From NCBI GenBank assembly GCA_050289625.1, contig JBNKGC010000140.1, forward strand, positions 1-15,753: a DNA stretch of 15,753 nt, read 5' to 3'. Source of the DNA: NIC37A-2 sp050289625 (lineage in GTDB: Bacteria; Myxococcota_A; Polyangia; Polyangiales; Polyangiaceae). Position numbers and translations under genes: made by a program. The notes beneath the pieces were generated by a model, which did no database searches, was not told where the DNA came from, and saw nothing but the letters and a program-made list of their open reading frames with translations. Shown here one piece after another: positions 8,113 to 13,785 of the stretch (positions are counted from its first letter, which is position 1; every line of letters begins with the position of its first letter).

Positions 8113-8871
8113 TTGCGTATCGAAGTAGCCGGCCAGACCGACGTCGGTAGGAAGCGGAGCCACAACGAGGACAATTTCGCGATTTTCGCGGAGCACGGCC
8201 TCTACGTGGTGGCAGACGGAATGGGAGGCCATGCCTCCGGTGAGGTCGCCTCCAAGATGGCGGTGGACACGCTGCAGCAGTTCTTCGCCGCCACGGCGGA
8301 CGATCCAGACCGCACTTGGCCTTACAAGATGGATCGGGCCAAGGGGTACGAAGAAAACCGTCTGATCACCGGGATCAAGCTGAGCAATCTGCGCATCTAC
8401 GAGGCCGCGCAGAAAGATGCCCGCCAGCGTGGAATGGGCACGACCGTCGTGGCCCTGTTCGCGGTGGAGGATGGCATCTACGTCGGCCACGTAGGCGACA
8501 GCCGCGTCTATCGGATCCGACAGGGTCAGATGGAGCAACTCACCGAAGATCATTCTCTACTGAATGACTACAAGAAGATGAAGCACCTCACCGAGGAGGA
8601 GATCGCGAACTTCCCGCACAAAAACGTGATCGTTCGCGCCCTCGGCATGAAGGAGACCGTCAAGGTCGACACGCGCTTCGAAACACCGATGCCCGGGGAC
8701 ACGATGGTTCTCTGCTCCGACGGTCTCGCGGGCCCTGTCACCGATCAAGAGATCCTCGACATCGTCATCAGCCATCCCGATCTTCCGACCGCCGCCGCCG
8801 CCTTGATCGACAAGGCCAACGAAAACGGCGGCCCCGACAACGTCACCTGCGTCTTGGCGCGGTGGATCTGA
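8113..8871 (+). CDS. PP2C-family (PPM) serine/threonine protein phosphatase
   Basis: 252 residues, the normal length for bacterial Stp/PrpC-type phosphatases, which remove phosphate from Hanks-type kinase targets using two metal ions. Motifs in order: RSHNEDNF at 15-22 (Glu19, Asp20), VADGMGGHASGE at 33-44 (metal ligands Asp35, Gly36), GTTVVAL at 109-115, GHVGDSRVY at 125-133, LCSDGL at 200-205 (Asp203) and GGPDNVT at 239-245 (Asp242). All metal ligands are present, so it should be active and cytoplasmic; no membrane segment is seen. The start is a TTG: upstream in frame there is a stop at 8083-8085 and no ATG or GTG, while RIEVAGQTDVG is the usual N-terminus. The ribosome site is weak. It lies before an ECF sigma gene with a 187-bp gap. 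No kinase is visible in the window. Confidence 0.95.
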   Translation: MRIEVAGQTDVGRKRSHNEDNFAIFAEHGLYVVADGMGGHASGEVASKMAVDTLQQFFAATADDPDRTWPYKMDRAKGYEENRLITGIKLSNLRIYEAAQKDARQRGMGTTVVALFAVEDGIYVGHVGDSRVYRIRQGQMEQLTEDHSLLNDYKKMKHLTEEEIANFPHKNVIVRALGMKETVKVDTRFETPMPGDTMVLCSDGLAGPVTDQEILDIVISHPDLPTAAAALIDKANENGGPDNVTCVLARWI

Positions 8872-8954
8872 GACCAGCGGAGCCACGAACGGCTTCCCCG
8901 CGCGCGCTCGGTCCACCCCAAGGACGAGAGCCGGGTTCGATCCGAGTGAGCCCG

Positions 8955-8982
8955 GGAACTTCGGACGGCGCGGGATGTCAGA
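8955..8982 (+). promoter_or_regulatory. Candidate ECF-type promoter for the sigma factor gene
   Basis: GGAACTT at 8955-8961 followed after 16 bases by TCAGA at 8978-8982 resembles the RpoE-type ECF promoter (GGAACTT, 15-17 spacer, TCAAA-like). It lies 76 bases before the sigma gene start, a position that would fit autoregulation. Short motif in GC-rich DNA; could be chance. Confidence 0.4.
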
Positions 8983-8987
8983 GGAGG

Positions 8988-9062
8988 ATGCGGCTCGTTG
9001 GCCCGGGCGGAGCGAACGCGTGCTTTCGCTCCGCCATCAGAGTCAGTAACGGAGTGCGGTGA
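8988..9062 (+). CDS. Possible 24-codon upstream ORF overlapping the sigma factor start
   Basis: ATG 8988 directly follows an AGGAGG (8982-8987, essentially no spacing) and runs to TGA 9060-9062, which overlaps the sigma factor GTG (9059-9061). It would encode 24 residues beginning MRLVGPGG. The overlap suggests a leader peptide or translational coupling. Spacing from the ribosome site is too short to be ideal, so it may not be translated. Confidence 0.2.
   Translation: MRLVGPGGANACFRSAIRVSNGVR
9006..9035 (+). promoter_or_regulatory. Perfect 11-bp hairpin in the sigma factor leader
   Basis: GGCGGAGCGAA at 9006-9016 and TTCGCTCCGCC at 9025-9035 flank an 8-base loop, ending 23 bases before the GTG start. 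No T-run follows, so a leader structure affecting translation or mRNA stability is as likely as a terminator for the PP2C gene. Confidence 0.45.
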
Positions 9063-9667
9063 GCGGAGCGAGGGACGACGGACAGCAGCGCTTCGTGGCG
9101 CGGCTCAGGCAGCGGGACGAACGCGCCTTCAACGAGCTCGTCCTCACCTATGAGAGTCGTGTATTTCGCCTCGTCTGGCGGATGCTCGGCCGACGCGACG
9201 AAGCCGAAGACATGACGCAGGAGGTCTTCGTGCAGGTCTTCAAGGCCATCGATCAGTTTCGCGGTGACGCGAAGCTAGGCACGTGGATTTACCGGATTGC
9301 CGTCAACCTGTGTAAGAACCGGACGAAGTACCACTCGCGACGCCGCCAAGACGGACACGTGGATCTCGAAGGGACGGAATACCGTTCCACCCACGAGCAG
9401 GCCCGTGGAGTCACCGCAGGGGAAACCTCCCGGCCCGACCACATGGTCATCGGGTACCAAATGGAGGGCATCGTGCAGACGTGTCTCTCTGCGATGGACC
9501 CCGACTTTCGCGAGGTCCTGGTTCTGCGGGACGTCGAGTGCCTCAGCTACGACGAGATCGGAGCCATTACCGGCATTGCCGAAGGCACCGTGAAGAGTCG
9601 CTTACACCGCGCGCGCACCGCCTTGCGCGATGCGGTCGAAACGAGCTTGGGAGAGAAAGTCCGATGA
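9059..9667 (+). CDS. ECF-subfamily RNA polymerase sigma factor (sigma-70 family)
   Basis: 202 residues from GTG 9059, with GGAG at 9051-9054. Sigma region 2 spans about 22-92: YESRVFRLVWRMLG, DEAEDMTQEVFVQVF at 47-61, and FRGDAKLGTWIYRIAVNLC at 67-85. A charged linker with TKYHSRRRQDG follows. Region 4 spans about 135-195, with LVLRDVECLSYDEIGAITG and GTVKSRLHRAR at 176-186, the -35-binding helix-turn-helix. Region 3 and region 1.1 are absent, the hallmark of ECF sigma factors, which direct RNA polymerase to a small regulon and are usually held by a membrane anti-sigma factor. The next gene overlaps its stop by four bases (ATGA) and encodes a single-pass membrane protein, the natural candidate for that partner. 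A GGAACTT promoter-like element upstream suggests autoregulation. Confidence 0.95.
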   Translation: MSGARDDGQQRFVARLRQRDERAFNELVLTYESRVFRLVWRMLGRRDEAEDMTQEVFVQVFKAIDQFRGDAKLGTWIYRIAVNLCKNRTKYHSRRRQDGHVDLEGTEYRSTHEQARGVTAGETSRPDHMVIGYQMEGIVQTCLSAMDPDFREVLVLRDVECLSYDEIGAITGIAEGTVKSRLHRARTALRDAVETSLGEKVR

Positions 9668-9987
9668 GCCGCGCACCCATGGACAGCGACGCCCGCACCT
9701 CGAACCCCGATAGCGCCCTCTTGCGTGACGTGCTCGACCGCGAGCTCGGAGCAGTTCCCGACGTGCTCGAGGGCGTGCAGAAACGTCTTCGCGAACGAAG
9801 CGGCGGGCGCTTCTACGCGGACGAGTGGAGTACGAGCCGCCATCCGCCGACGGCCATCTACCTTCTGACCTCGCTTCTCATGCTCGCCGTGTGCGGGTTG
9901 CTCTACTTGACGATGCGACCCCTCTCTGGAGACCCGGAACCCACGAACCTGACCCCGGCGCCGGTGGAGATTCTTCCGCCTCGTTGA
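9664..9987 (+). CDS. Small single-pass membrane protein, candidate anti-sigma partner of the ECF factor
   Basis: 107 residues. ATG 9664 overlaps the sigma factor TGA (ATGA), giving translational coupling; the frame is open upstream to 9481, but that part lies inside the sigma gene. Residues 1-60 are polar, with an acidic/amphipathic helix at about 17-44 (LLRDVLDRELGAVPDVLEGV, then QKRLRERS). Residues 64-84 form one hydrophobic membrane segment, and a short Pro-rich tail (85-107) follows. By topology it could hold the sigma factor at the membrane. It lacks the HxxxCxxC zinc motif of ZAS-type anti-sigma domains and has almost no extracytoplasmic sensor. I do not recognise the family. The anti-sigma role is inferred from coupling and topology alone. 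Confidence 0.75.
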   Translation: MSRAPMDSDARTSNPDSALLRDVLDRELGAVPDVLEGVQKRLRERSGGRFYADEWSTSRHPPTAIYLLTSLLMLAVCGLLYLTMRPLSGDPEPTNLTPAPVEILPPR

Positions 9988-10012
9988 GCGACTTCCGCGT
10001 GGACGACAGGAC

Positions 10013-10031
10013 GGGTGCCGCCGGCGCACCC
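10013..10031 (+). terminator. Short hairpin after the sigma/partner operon
   Basis: GGGTGC at 10013-10018 pairs with GCACCC at 10026-10031, 26 bases after the stop of the membrane protein gene. The stem is short and no T-run follows; a weak candidate for the operon end. Confidence 0.3.
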
Positions 10032-10084
10032 TACCGGGGACCACGCGCATTTGATGGCCACCCATTCTTCGAGCATCGCAAGTG

Positions 10085-10240
10085 ATGCATCGATGGGCCC
10101 ACGTCGATCTGGATGGGGGACCAATTCAGTGTTGCCTACGACGCGAACAGCGACGGAAGTCTCATCATCGGGCAAGGAAGTTCCGTAAGCTTCTCGGATG
10201 CCTTCGCTGGACGAGCGCCAGCGGCGGCGAACGGGGCTGA
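10085..10240 (+). pseudogene. Frameshifted remnant of a HAF-repeat protein
   Basis: Three joined frames spell one HAF-type (TIGR02913-like) repeat: RWAHVDLDGGP at 10091-10123, then after a one-base shift FSVAYDANSDGSLIIGQGSS (10125-10184) and SDAF to 10205, then after a second shift WTSASGG at 10208-10228, ending at TGA 10238-10240. Intact HAF proteins are exported and repeat a pattern like FRW...LGDLPGG..SSAY.VSADGSVVVGQ. Here only about one repeat survives, with two frame breaks and a stop, so it is a decayed fragment. The rest of 9988-10608 (621 bp) shows no recognisable gene, although an open frame runs on to 10577. Confidence 0.65.
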
Positions 10241-10608
10241 ACGAAGAGAGATGCGCGGTCGTGCCGTTCCTCCCAAGCAAGGATGCCGTCCGCCTCCGCG
10301 AACACGAGCACCGAGGCACTCGGGGATAGTGGAGATAGCGTGGTGGTGCTGTCCGCCGCACACCTACCGAGTCCGCCAATGTAGGTCTTCAACGAGACGA
10401 ACGAGCAGCCATAGCGCGCTAGCGCCCGGCTCTGCGTGCCGATGTATCGGGATGAGTGAGGTGCCGGAGCCTAGCGCTGCTCTAGCGAGCATCCGCTGTG
10501 AAAGCCGCCAGAAGTGCGTCGGATCGATGGTGGCGGATTGGCAATGCGTGCTAACTTCGAATCAACTTTACGCCTGACTGGCTCAGGCCGTCATGGAGCT
10601 TGGATTGC

Positions 10609-11898
10609 ATGAACAAGAACCTAGCCTTAATTGTTAGCTTGCTCGCAGGGGGATTGATTCCAGCAGCCTGCGCTCAGCAGGAGAACGACACCGAGTTTGG
10701 GGAAACCTCGACGGACACCGGCGGGAGCTCGACAGGTGGAGTCACCTCCTCTGGCGGAACTGCCGCCGGTGGCACGAGTAGCGGCGGCACCGCTGCGACG
10801 GGTGGCACGGCAGCGAGCGGTGGAACGGGCGGCTCGGGCGGCACGGGCGGCGCGGGCGGCACGGTAGCGAGCGGTGGAACCGGTGGCTCGGGCGGCTCCA
10901 CGTTGACATGCACTTCCGTCGCCGACTGCGAGCAGCCCGCGGGCGAGTGCGTGACGTGTGAGCCTGCCGGACTCAGCATGCAGTGCGTCAACCACGGTGC
11001 GACCGAATGCGGGGACGGCGTGGCCGACGCTTGCGAGGTGTGTGACGGCAGCGATCTGAAGGACGTGGCGACCTGCGCCGACGTGGGAGACTTTAGCGGC
11101 GGCGTTCCAACCTGCAATGCAACCTGTGATGGCTTCGATACCAGCAGCTGCTCGGTATGCGGGAACGACAGCACCGAAGTTGGTGAGCAATGCGATGGCA
11201 GCGATGTACCCGGTCAAAACTGTGCCGATCTCGGCTTACCGCCACCGGAAAGCGGTCCAGATGATGATCTATCATGCCTGAACGACAGTTGTGCCTACGA
11301 CGTCTCCGGGTGCGAGGTGTGCGAGTCGAGCGTGCAAGCGTCGGAATGCCTTTTGGCTCCGAACTCCGACTGTGCGGGAGATGACTGCCAGGGTGCCCAA
11401 TGCGGGGCGGGCCAAGTCTGTGAGATGGATTGCGCGGGCTTTGGCCAGACCTGTGATCTTTCCTGCAACAAAGGATCCACGTGCACCGCGCTGTGCGGGC
11501 AGAATGGCGAATGCAACTCTCGCTGTGTTGGCGGCGGCGACTGCACCATCGACTGCTCCGTGTACAATACTGTTTGTTCCATTGCGTGCGAGTCAGGAGC
11601 CACGTGTGACGTCACCTGCGGTCAGCAGGGTGGTAGCGGCCTGTGCAATTTCGACTGCGCACCTGGGTCCGATTGCAACGTCGACGCGAGTGACTTCGGT
11701 AGGACGCCAACGGGCACGGCCAACTGCTCTTCCGGGTCGACGTGCAACTATGACTGCGGACAAGGAGACTGCTCCGGGCTGACCATCAACTGCGAAAGCG
11801 GTGCAACCTGCAACATCACCTGCACGGATGCCGGCACGTGTTTCGATTTCGAGACATGCGAGGGCACCTGCAACTGCACAGGAGCCGGCTGCCCGTAG
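10609..11898 (+). CDS. Exported cysteine-rich protein with Gly/Ser/Thr linker
   Basis: 429 residues. ATG 10609 is chosen over TTG 10600 because GGAG at 10595-10598 is 10 bases away from it but only one base from the TTG. Residues 1-22 form a signal peptide (NLALIVSLLAGGLIPAAC). Cys21 could be lipidated, but Pro at -3 is a poor lipobox; cleavage after ACA is also possible. Residues 37-97 are a GGT/GGS-rich spacer. From 101 to the end the protein is cysteine-dense, with two units of the myxobacterial Cys-rich type (CGDGVADACEVCDGSD at 134-149, CGNDSTEVGEQCDGSD at 184-199) and then repeats of the form C-x-(S/G)-G-(A/S)-T/D-C with short spacing. Such proteins are probably surface-exposed and disulfide-stabilised; their function is unknown. 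It stands alone between decayed DNA and strong hairpins. Confidence 0.88.
   Translation: MNKNLALIVSLLAGGLIPAACAQQENDTEFGETSTDTGGSSTGGVTSSGGTAAGGTSSGGTAATGGTAASGGTGGSGGTGGAGGTVASGGTGGSGGSTLTCTSVADCEQPAGECVTCEPAGLSMQCVNHGATECGDGVADACEVCDGSDLKDVATCADVGDFSGGVPTCNATCDGFDTSSCSVCGNDSTEVGEQCDGSDVPGQNCADLGLPPPESGPDDDLSCLNDSCAYDVSGCEVCESSVQASECLLAPNSDCAGDDCQGAQCGAGQVCEMDCAGFGQTCDLSCNKGSTCTALCGQNGECNSRCVGGGDCTIDCSVYNTVCSIACESGATCDVTCGQQGGSGLCNFDCAPGSDCNVDASDFGRTPTGTANCSSGSTCNYDCGQGDCSGLTINCESGATCNITCTDAGTCFDFETCEGTCNCTGAGCP
10807..10896 (+). repeat. Imperfect 36-bp direct repeat in the Gly-rich linker coding region
   Basis: Bases 10807-10842 and 10861-10896 match at 33 of 36 positions, offset by 54 bp; both encode TAASGGTGGSGG or TVASGGTGGSGG. 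The offset is a multiple of three, so expansion or loss of a unit would lengthen or shorten the linker without a frameshift. Confidence 0.75.
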
Positions 11899-11971
11899 TC
11901 AGTCGCCTCGGTGTTCGTCCCGGACAATGCCACCCGCGGCCTGAACAAGTCAGGCAAGGTCCACTGCTAGA

Positions 11972-11997
11972 GCGACAAACGGTTTACCGTTTGTCGC
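11972..11997. other. Perfect 12-bp palindrome downstream of the cysteine-rich gene
   Basis: GCGACAAACGGT at 11972-11983 and ACCGTTTGTCGC at 11986-11997 are separated by two bases. It may be a hairpin (with a 4-base loop if the innermost pair opens) or a dimeric protein-binding site. It is flanked by copies of CTAGAGCG at 11967-11974 and 12012-12019. No T-run follows on either strand. Confidence 0.5.
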
Positions 11998-12053
11998 GAC
12001 CAAACAAGCAACTAGAGCGCTGATTCGTGCAGCGCGCCGAAGCCGAGCAGGCG

Positions 12054-12090
12054 AAAACCGCCCCCTCGAGAAGAGGTGGGGGCGGTTTTT
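12054..12090. terminator. Bidirectional rho-independent terminator
   Basis: AAAACCGCCCCC at 12054-12065 pairs perfectly with GGGGGCGGTTTT at 12078-12089 around a 12-base loop, with a T5 tract at 12086-12090. Read in reverse the A-tract becomes a T-tract, so it can end transcripts from both sides: the cysteine-rich gene from the left, and possibly the minus-strand SnoaL/STAS unit from the right. Confidence 0.82.
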
Positions 12091-12152
12091 GCCAGCGTCC
12101 GGAAGGCAAACTGATCGGCGCTCTGGGGCGCAGGGCGAGCGCGATACAGAAG

Positions 12153-12194
12153 CGCCCCCTCAGACAACTTGCCCAAAGGGCGTCTGAGGGGGCG
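12153..12194. other. Perfect 13-bp hairpin with inner GCCC/GGGC stem
   Basis: CGCCCCCTCAGAC at 12153-12165 pairs with GTCTGAGGGGGCG at 12182-12194; inside, GCCC (12171-12174) pairs with GGGC (12178-12181). It is the third strong hairpin within 230 bp and lies 30 bp before the CxxC gene fragment. There is no T-run. It could be a terminator, a structured RNA, or the end of a decayed mobile element. Confidence 0.5.
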
Positions 12195-12224
12195 TACCTC
12201 CGAGTTGCCAAACGAGGAGGTGAA

Positions 12225-12473
12225 GTGGATGTCGCATCCAGGGGGGTGCCCACCAAGTTCTGGCAGCAGCTGGCGATGCCTGACGAGCGGATCGCGAACA
12301 CGGTCCGGGCGATGGGCTGTCAGCACTGCGGCGGTCCGCTGCACCTGGCGGACTATCCGCGCAGGCCGCGGGGCGAGCTGGGAGAGGCGGAACAAGCGGG
12401 GTGGTCTCGCGATCAGCCCTCCGCAGCGAACTTCTCGAGCGCCTCGGCCATCTTGGGAGACTTGTCCGCGTGA
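12225..12473 (+). pseudogene. Truncated CxxC protein fragment (mobile-element-associated-like)
   Basis: An AGGAGG at 12215-12220 precedes GTG 12225. The 82-residue product has FWQQLAMPDERIANTVRAMG, then CQHCGGPLHLADYPRRPRG at 32-50. This closely resembles, from memory, the N-terminus of a multicopy family in myxobacterial genomes (an FW..L...P pattern, MGCPHCGGRLHRADYPRKPRG) that continues with more Cys pairs and a TPPSVRFLGRRVY segment and is often found beside transposase-like genes. Here the similarity stops around residue 60 and the frame runs on into the antisense of the next gene's 3' end (overlap 12413-12473), so only the first zinc-ribbon half remains. Most likely a remnant of an inserted element. 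A short functional protein cannot be excluded. Confidence 0.6.
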
Positions 12474-12844
12474 TGGTGAATGATTTTCCACTCGCCATCG
12501 ATGCGCTGGAACACGTTGGTGAAGGAGAGCGACTCGCCACCGAAAGCTGGAGCTGCCACGAAGGTAGTGGCGGCGTACGCGAAGTCACCAAAGACGCGCA
12601 CTCGAACGCTCTCGACACGGCTCCCTCCCCGGCCTTCACGACCGAAAGAAGCAAAGACTTCCCACGTCGCCCAGACTTCGTCCCAACCCTCGGCCCAATC
12701 GCCGGCCGGGTGGGCACTGGTGACCAGAGGGGACTGGTGCCAGACATCCCGCATGGTCTTCAGCCCCTTGCCGTTAGCCAGGTCCTCGATGGCGCCGCAG
12801 AGGCGAAGCACTACAGCACGGACTTGCTGTTCATCGTTCGTCAT
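12413..12844 (-). CDS. SnoaL / NTF2-like fold protein (SgcJ/DUF4440-type)
   Basis: 143 residues, typical of this fold. The N-terminal helix (QQVRAVVLRLCGAIEDLANG) is followed by a strand pair, SAHPAGDWAEGWDEVWATWEVFASF at about 43-67, VRVRVFGDFAYAATTFVA at about 80-97, and the family's characteristic ending strand FTNVFQRIDGEWKIIHHHAD (about 107-126). Proteins of this group are small cone-shaped folds acting as enzymes, ligand binders or steroid-isomerase-like proteins; the reaction cannot be told from sequence. It lies 13 bases after the STAS-like gene on the same strand, so the two are probably co-transcribed. Its 3' end is overlapped by the truncated CxxC frame on the other strand. Confidence 0.85.
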   Translation of the reverse strand: MTNDEQQVRAVVLRLCGAIEDLANGKGLKTMRDVWHQSPLVTSAHPAGDWAEGWDEVWATWEVFASFGREGRGGSRVESVRVRVFGDFAYAATTFVAAPAFGGESLSFTNVFQRIDGEWKIIHHHADKSPKMAEALEKFAAEG

Positions 12845-12857
12845 GTTTCTGCCTGCG

Positions 12858-13211
12858 TCAGGAAATCCGAAGTGAGTCCTTTACGCCTTGCTCCCGCGCG
12901 ATGCGAAGGAGCTGGAGGCGAGTGAGCGGGGTGGCCCCCGTGACCGTCGCTCGAACGATACCTAGGCTGCGCATCCTGCCAAGCAGGAGACCAACGGATC
13001 TTTGCCCTTCGTCGCGCATGGGCTTGAGAGCCGCCAAGTCCATCACGAGCTCGATACCAGCAGCCCGTCCACTGCAAACCTGGCCGACAGAAACATCGAA
13101 AGAGGAAGCGACATCGGGGCTCCAGAAGCCCCAACCCCGCACACGAACGGCGTTGTATGCGGCGTCAAAGTCCACGGAGAAGCCTGCGGTCTCGTCTCCA
13201 ACTCGTGCCAT
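12858..13211 (-). CDS. STAS-like domain protein without the usual phospho-serine
   Basis: 117 residues from ATG 13211. The pattern is that of a STAS/SpoIIAA-like alpha/beta domain: strand DAAYNAVRVRGWGFW (about 16-30), helix DVASSFDVSVGQVCSG, strand GIELVMDLAALKPM (about 52-65), helix DEGQRSVGLLLGRMRSLGI, strand RATVTGATPLTRLQ, helix IAREQGV, and a last short strand. In SpoIIAA-type anti-anti-sigma factors the DSSG motif follows the central strand and carries the phosphorylated serine; here the corresponding place reads MRDEG, so regulation by phosphorylation at that site is unlikely. It could be a non-phosphorylated signalling or scaffold STAS protein. First gene of a two-gene minus-strand unit with the SnoaL-like gene. 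Confidence 0.6.
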   Translation of the reverse strand: MARVGDETAGFSVDFDAAYNAVRVRGWGFWSPDVASSFDVSVGQVCSGRAAGIELVMDLAALKPMRDEGQRSVGLLLGRMRSLGIVRATVTGATPLTRLQLLRIAREQGVKDSLRIS

Positions 13212-13212
13212 T

Positions 13213-13578
13213 GGTTCTCACAACTTACTCTGCCCGGGTCCTCTGCGCACCACGTTCTTTGATGAAAGCGTTCCCATCAGCCATGGAAGAGCTCCCACAC
13301 CTGTCCGTCTTCGAGATGCCCGTATCGAAGTCGCGGACGAACAGGGCACCGTCGCCGAACCTCCGCACGCAGCCGTTGTCTGCAAATGCTCAGGTGACCT
13401 TGGGGCTTTCGAACACATCCGCAAAGACACATCCGCACTCCATCAGCCCGGCGAGGAATACACTCACCTGTTCGGCTTCACCCTCGGATACGATGAAGAG
13501 CCCGTCGTCGAGGAGATCAAGAAGAAGTACCAGGCTCTCTTGAAGACCTCGTCCGACGGCTCCGTAACGGAGTGGTGA
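13213..13578 (+). pseudogene. C-terminal part of an unrecognised gene, no good start codon
   Basis: The frame is open to TGA 13576-13578, and its last 80 or so residues look like real protein: ARIEVADEQGTV, then AVVCKCSGDLGAFEHIRKDT, EEYTHLFGFTLGYDEEPVVE and EIKKKYQALLKTSSDG. A classical terminator starts 61 bases after the stop. No ATG or GTG lies in frame after the divergent STAS-like gene start at 13211; only non-canonical codons such as CTG 13243 exist, and the frame opens far upstream antisense to the STAS gene. It is therefore either a 5'-truncated gene or one with an unusual start or a frameshift (an ATG at 13262 opens a neighbouring frame). Family not recognised. Confidence 0.4.
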
Positions 13579-13638
13579 GCACGGCGGTGAGGCGTCTGCG
13601 CGATCAACGCAACGAAAATCGCGAGATCACCGCGCCCC

Positions 13639-13663
13639 GAGGGGGTATCCGACCCCCTCTTTT
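13639..13663 (+). terminator. Rho-independent terminator
   Basis: GAGGGGGT at 13639-13646 pairs with ACCCCCTC at 13652-13659 around a 5-base loop, followed by TTTT at 13660-13663. It is placed to end transcription of the plus-strand frame that stops at 13578. Confidence 0.75.
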
Positions 13664-13703
13664 CGGCACTCGCCTCGGAATTTCTCTGAGTCGACTGACA
13701 ATC

Positions 13704-13724
13704 CGAGCGAGATCACCTCGCTCG
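13704..13724. terminator. Hairpin between convergent genes, possible terminator
   Basis: CGAGCGAG at 13704-13711 pairs with CTCGCTCG at 13717-13724 around ATCAC. It lies 62 bases past the stop (13786) of the minus-strand lipovitellin-like gene. No T-run follows on that strand. A 9-G run sits next to it at 13726-13734. Confidence 0.4.
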
Positions 13725-13785
13725 CGGGGGGGGGCACGGACACCCCTCCGCGGAGCACGCGAAAAACCCGATACGCCGACCGACG

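Noticed and set aside
10538..10566. TTGGCA-N17-ATCAAC as a promoter for the cysteine-rich gene
   Set aside because: The -10 match is poor and the -35 alone is not informative.
10241..10577. Open frame continuing to 10577 after the HAF remnant (starts at 10113)
   Set aside because: Arg/Ser/Cys-rich with no motif; only the part overlapping the HAF repeat is protein-like. A 50-codon stop-free antisense stretch here is also unrecognised.
10627..11217. Minus-strand open frames opposite the cysteine-rich gene (10627-11217, 10674-11174)
   Set aside because: Shadows of the GGT-rich repeat, giving Pro/Val or Ala/Arg runs.
11967..12019. CTAGAGCG direct repeats as a target-site duplication
   Set aside because: Only 8 bp flanking 37 bp with no transposase or terminal repeats matching; likely chance.
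13726..13734. Run of nine G as a phase-variation tract
   Set aside because: Lies between gene ends, outside any coding region or recognised promoter.
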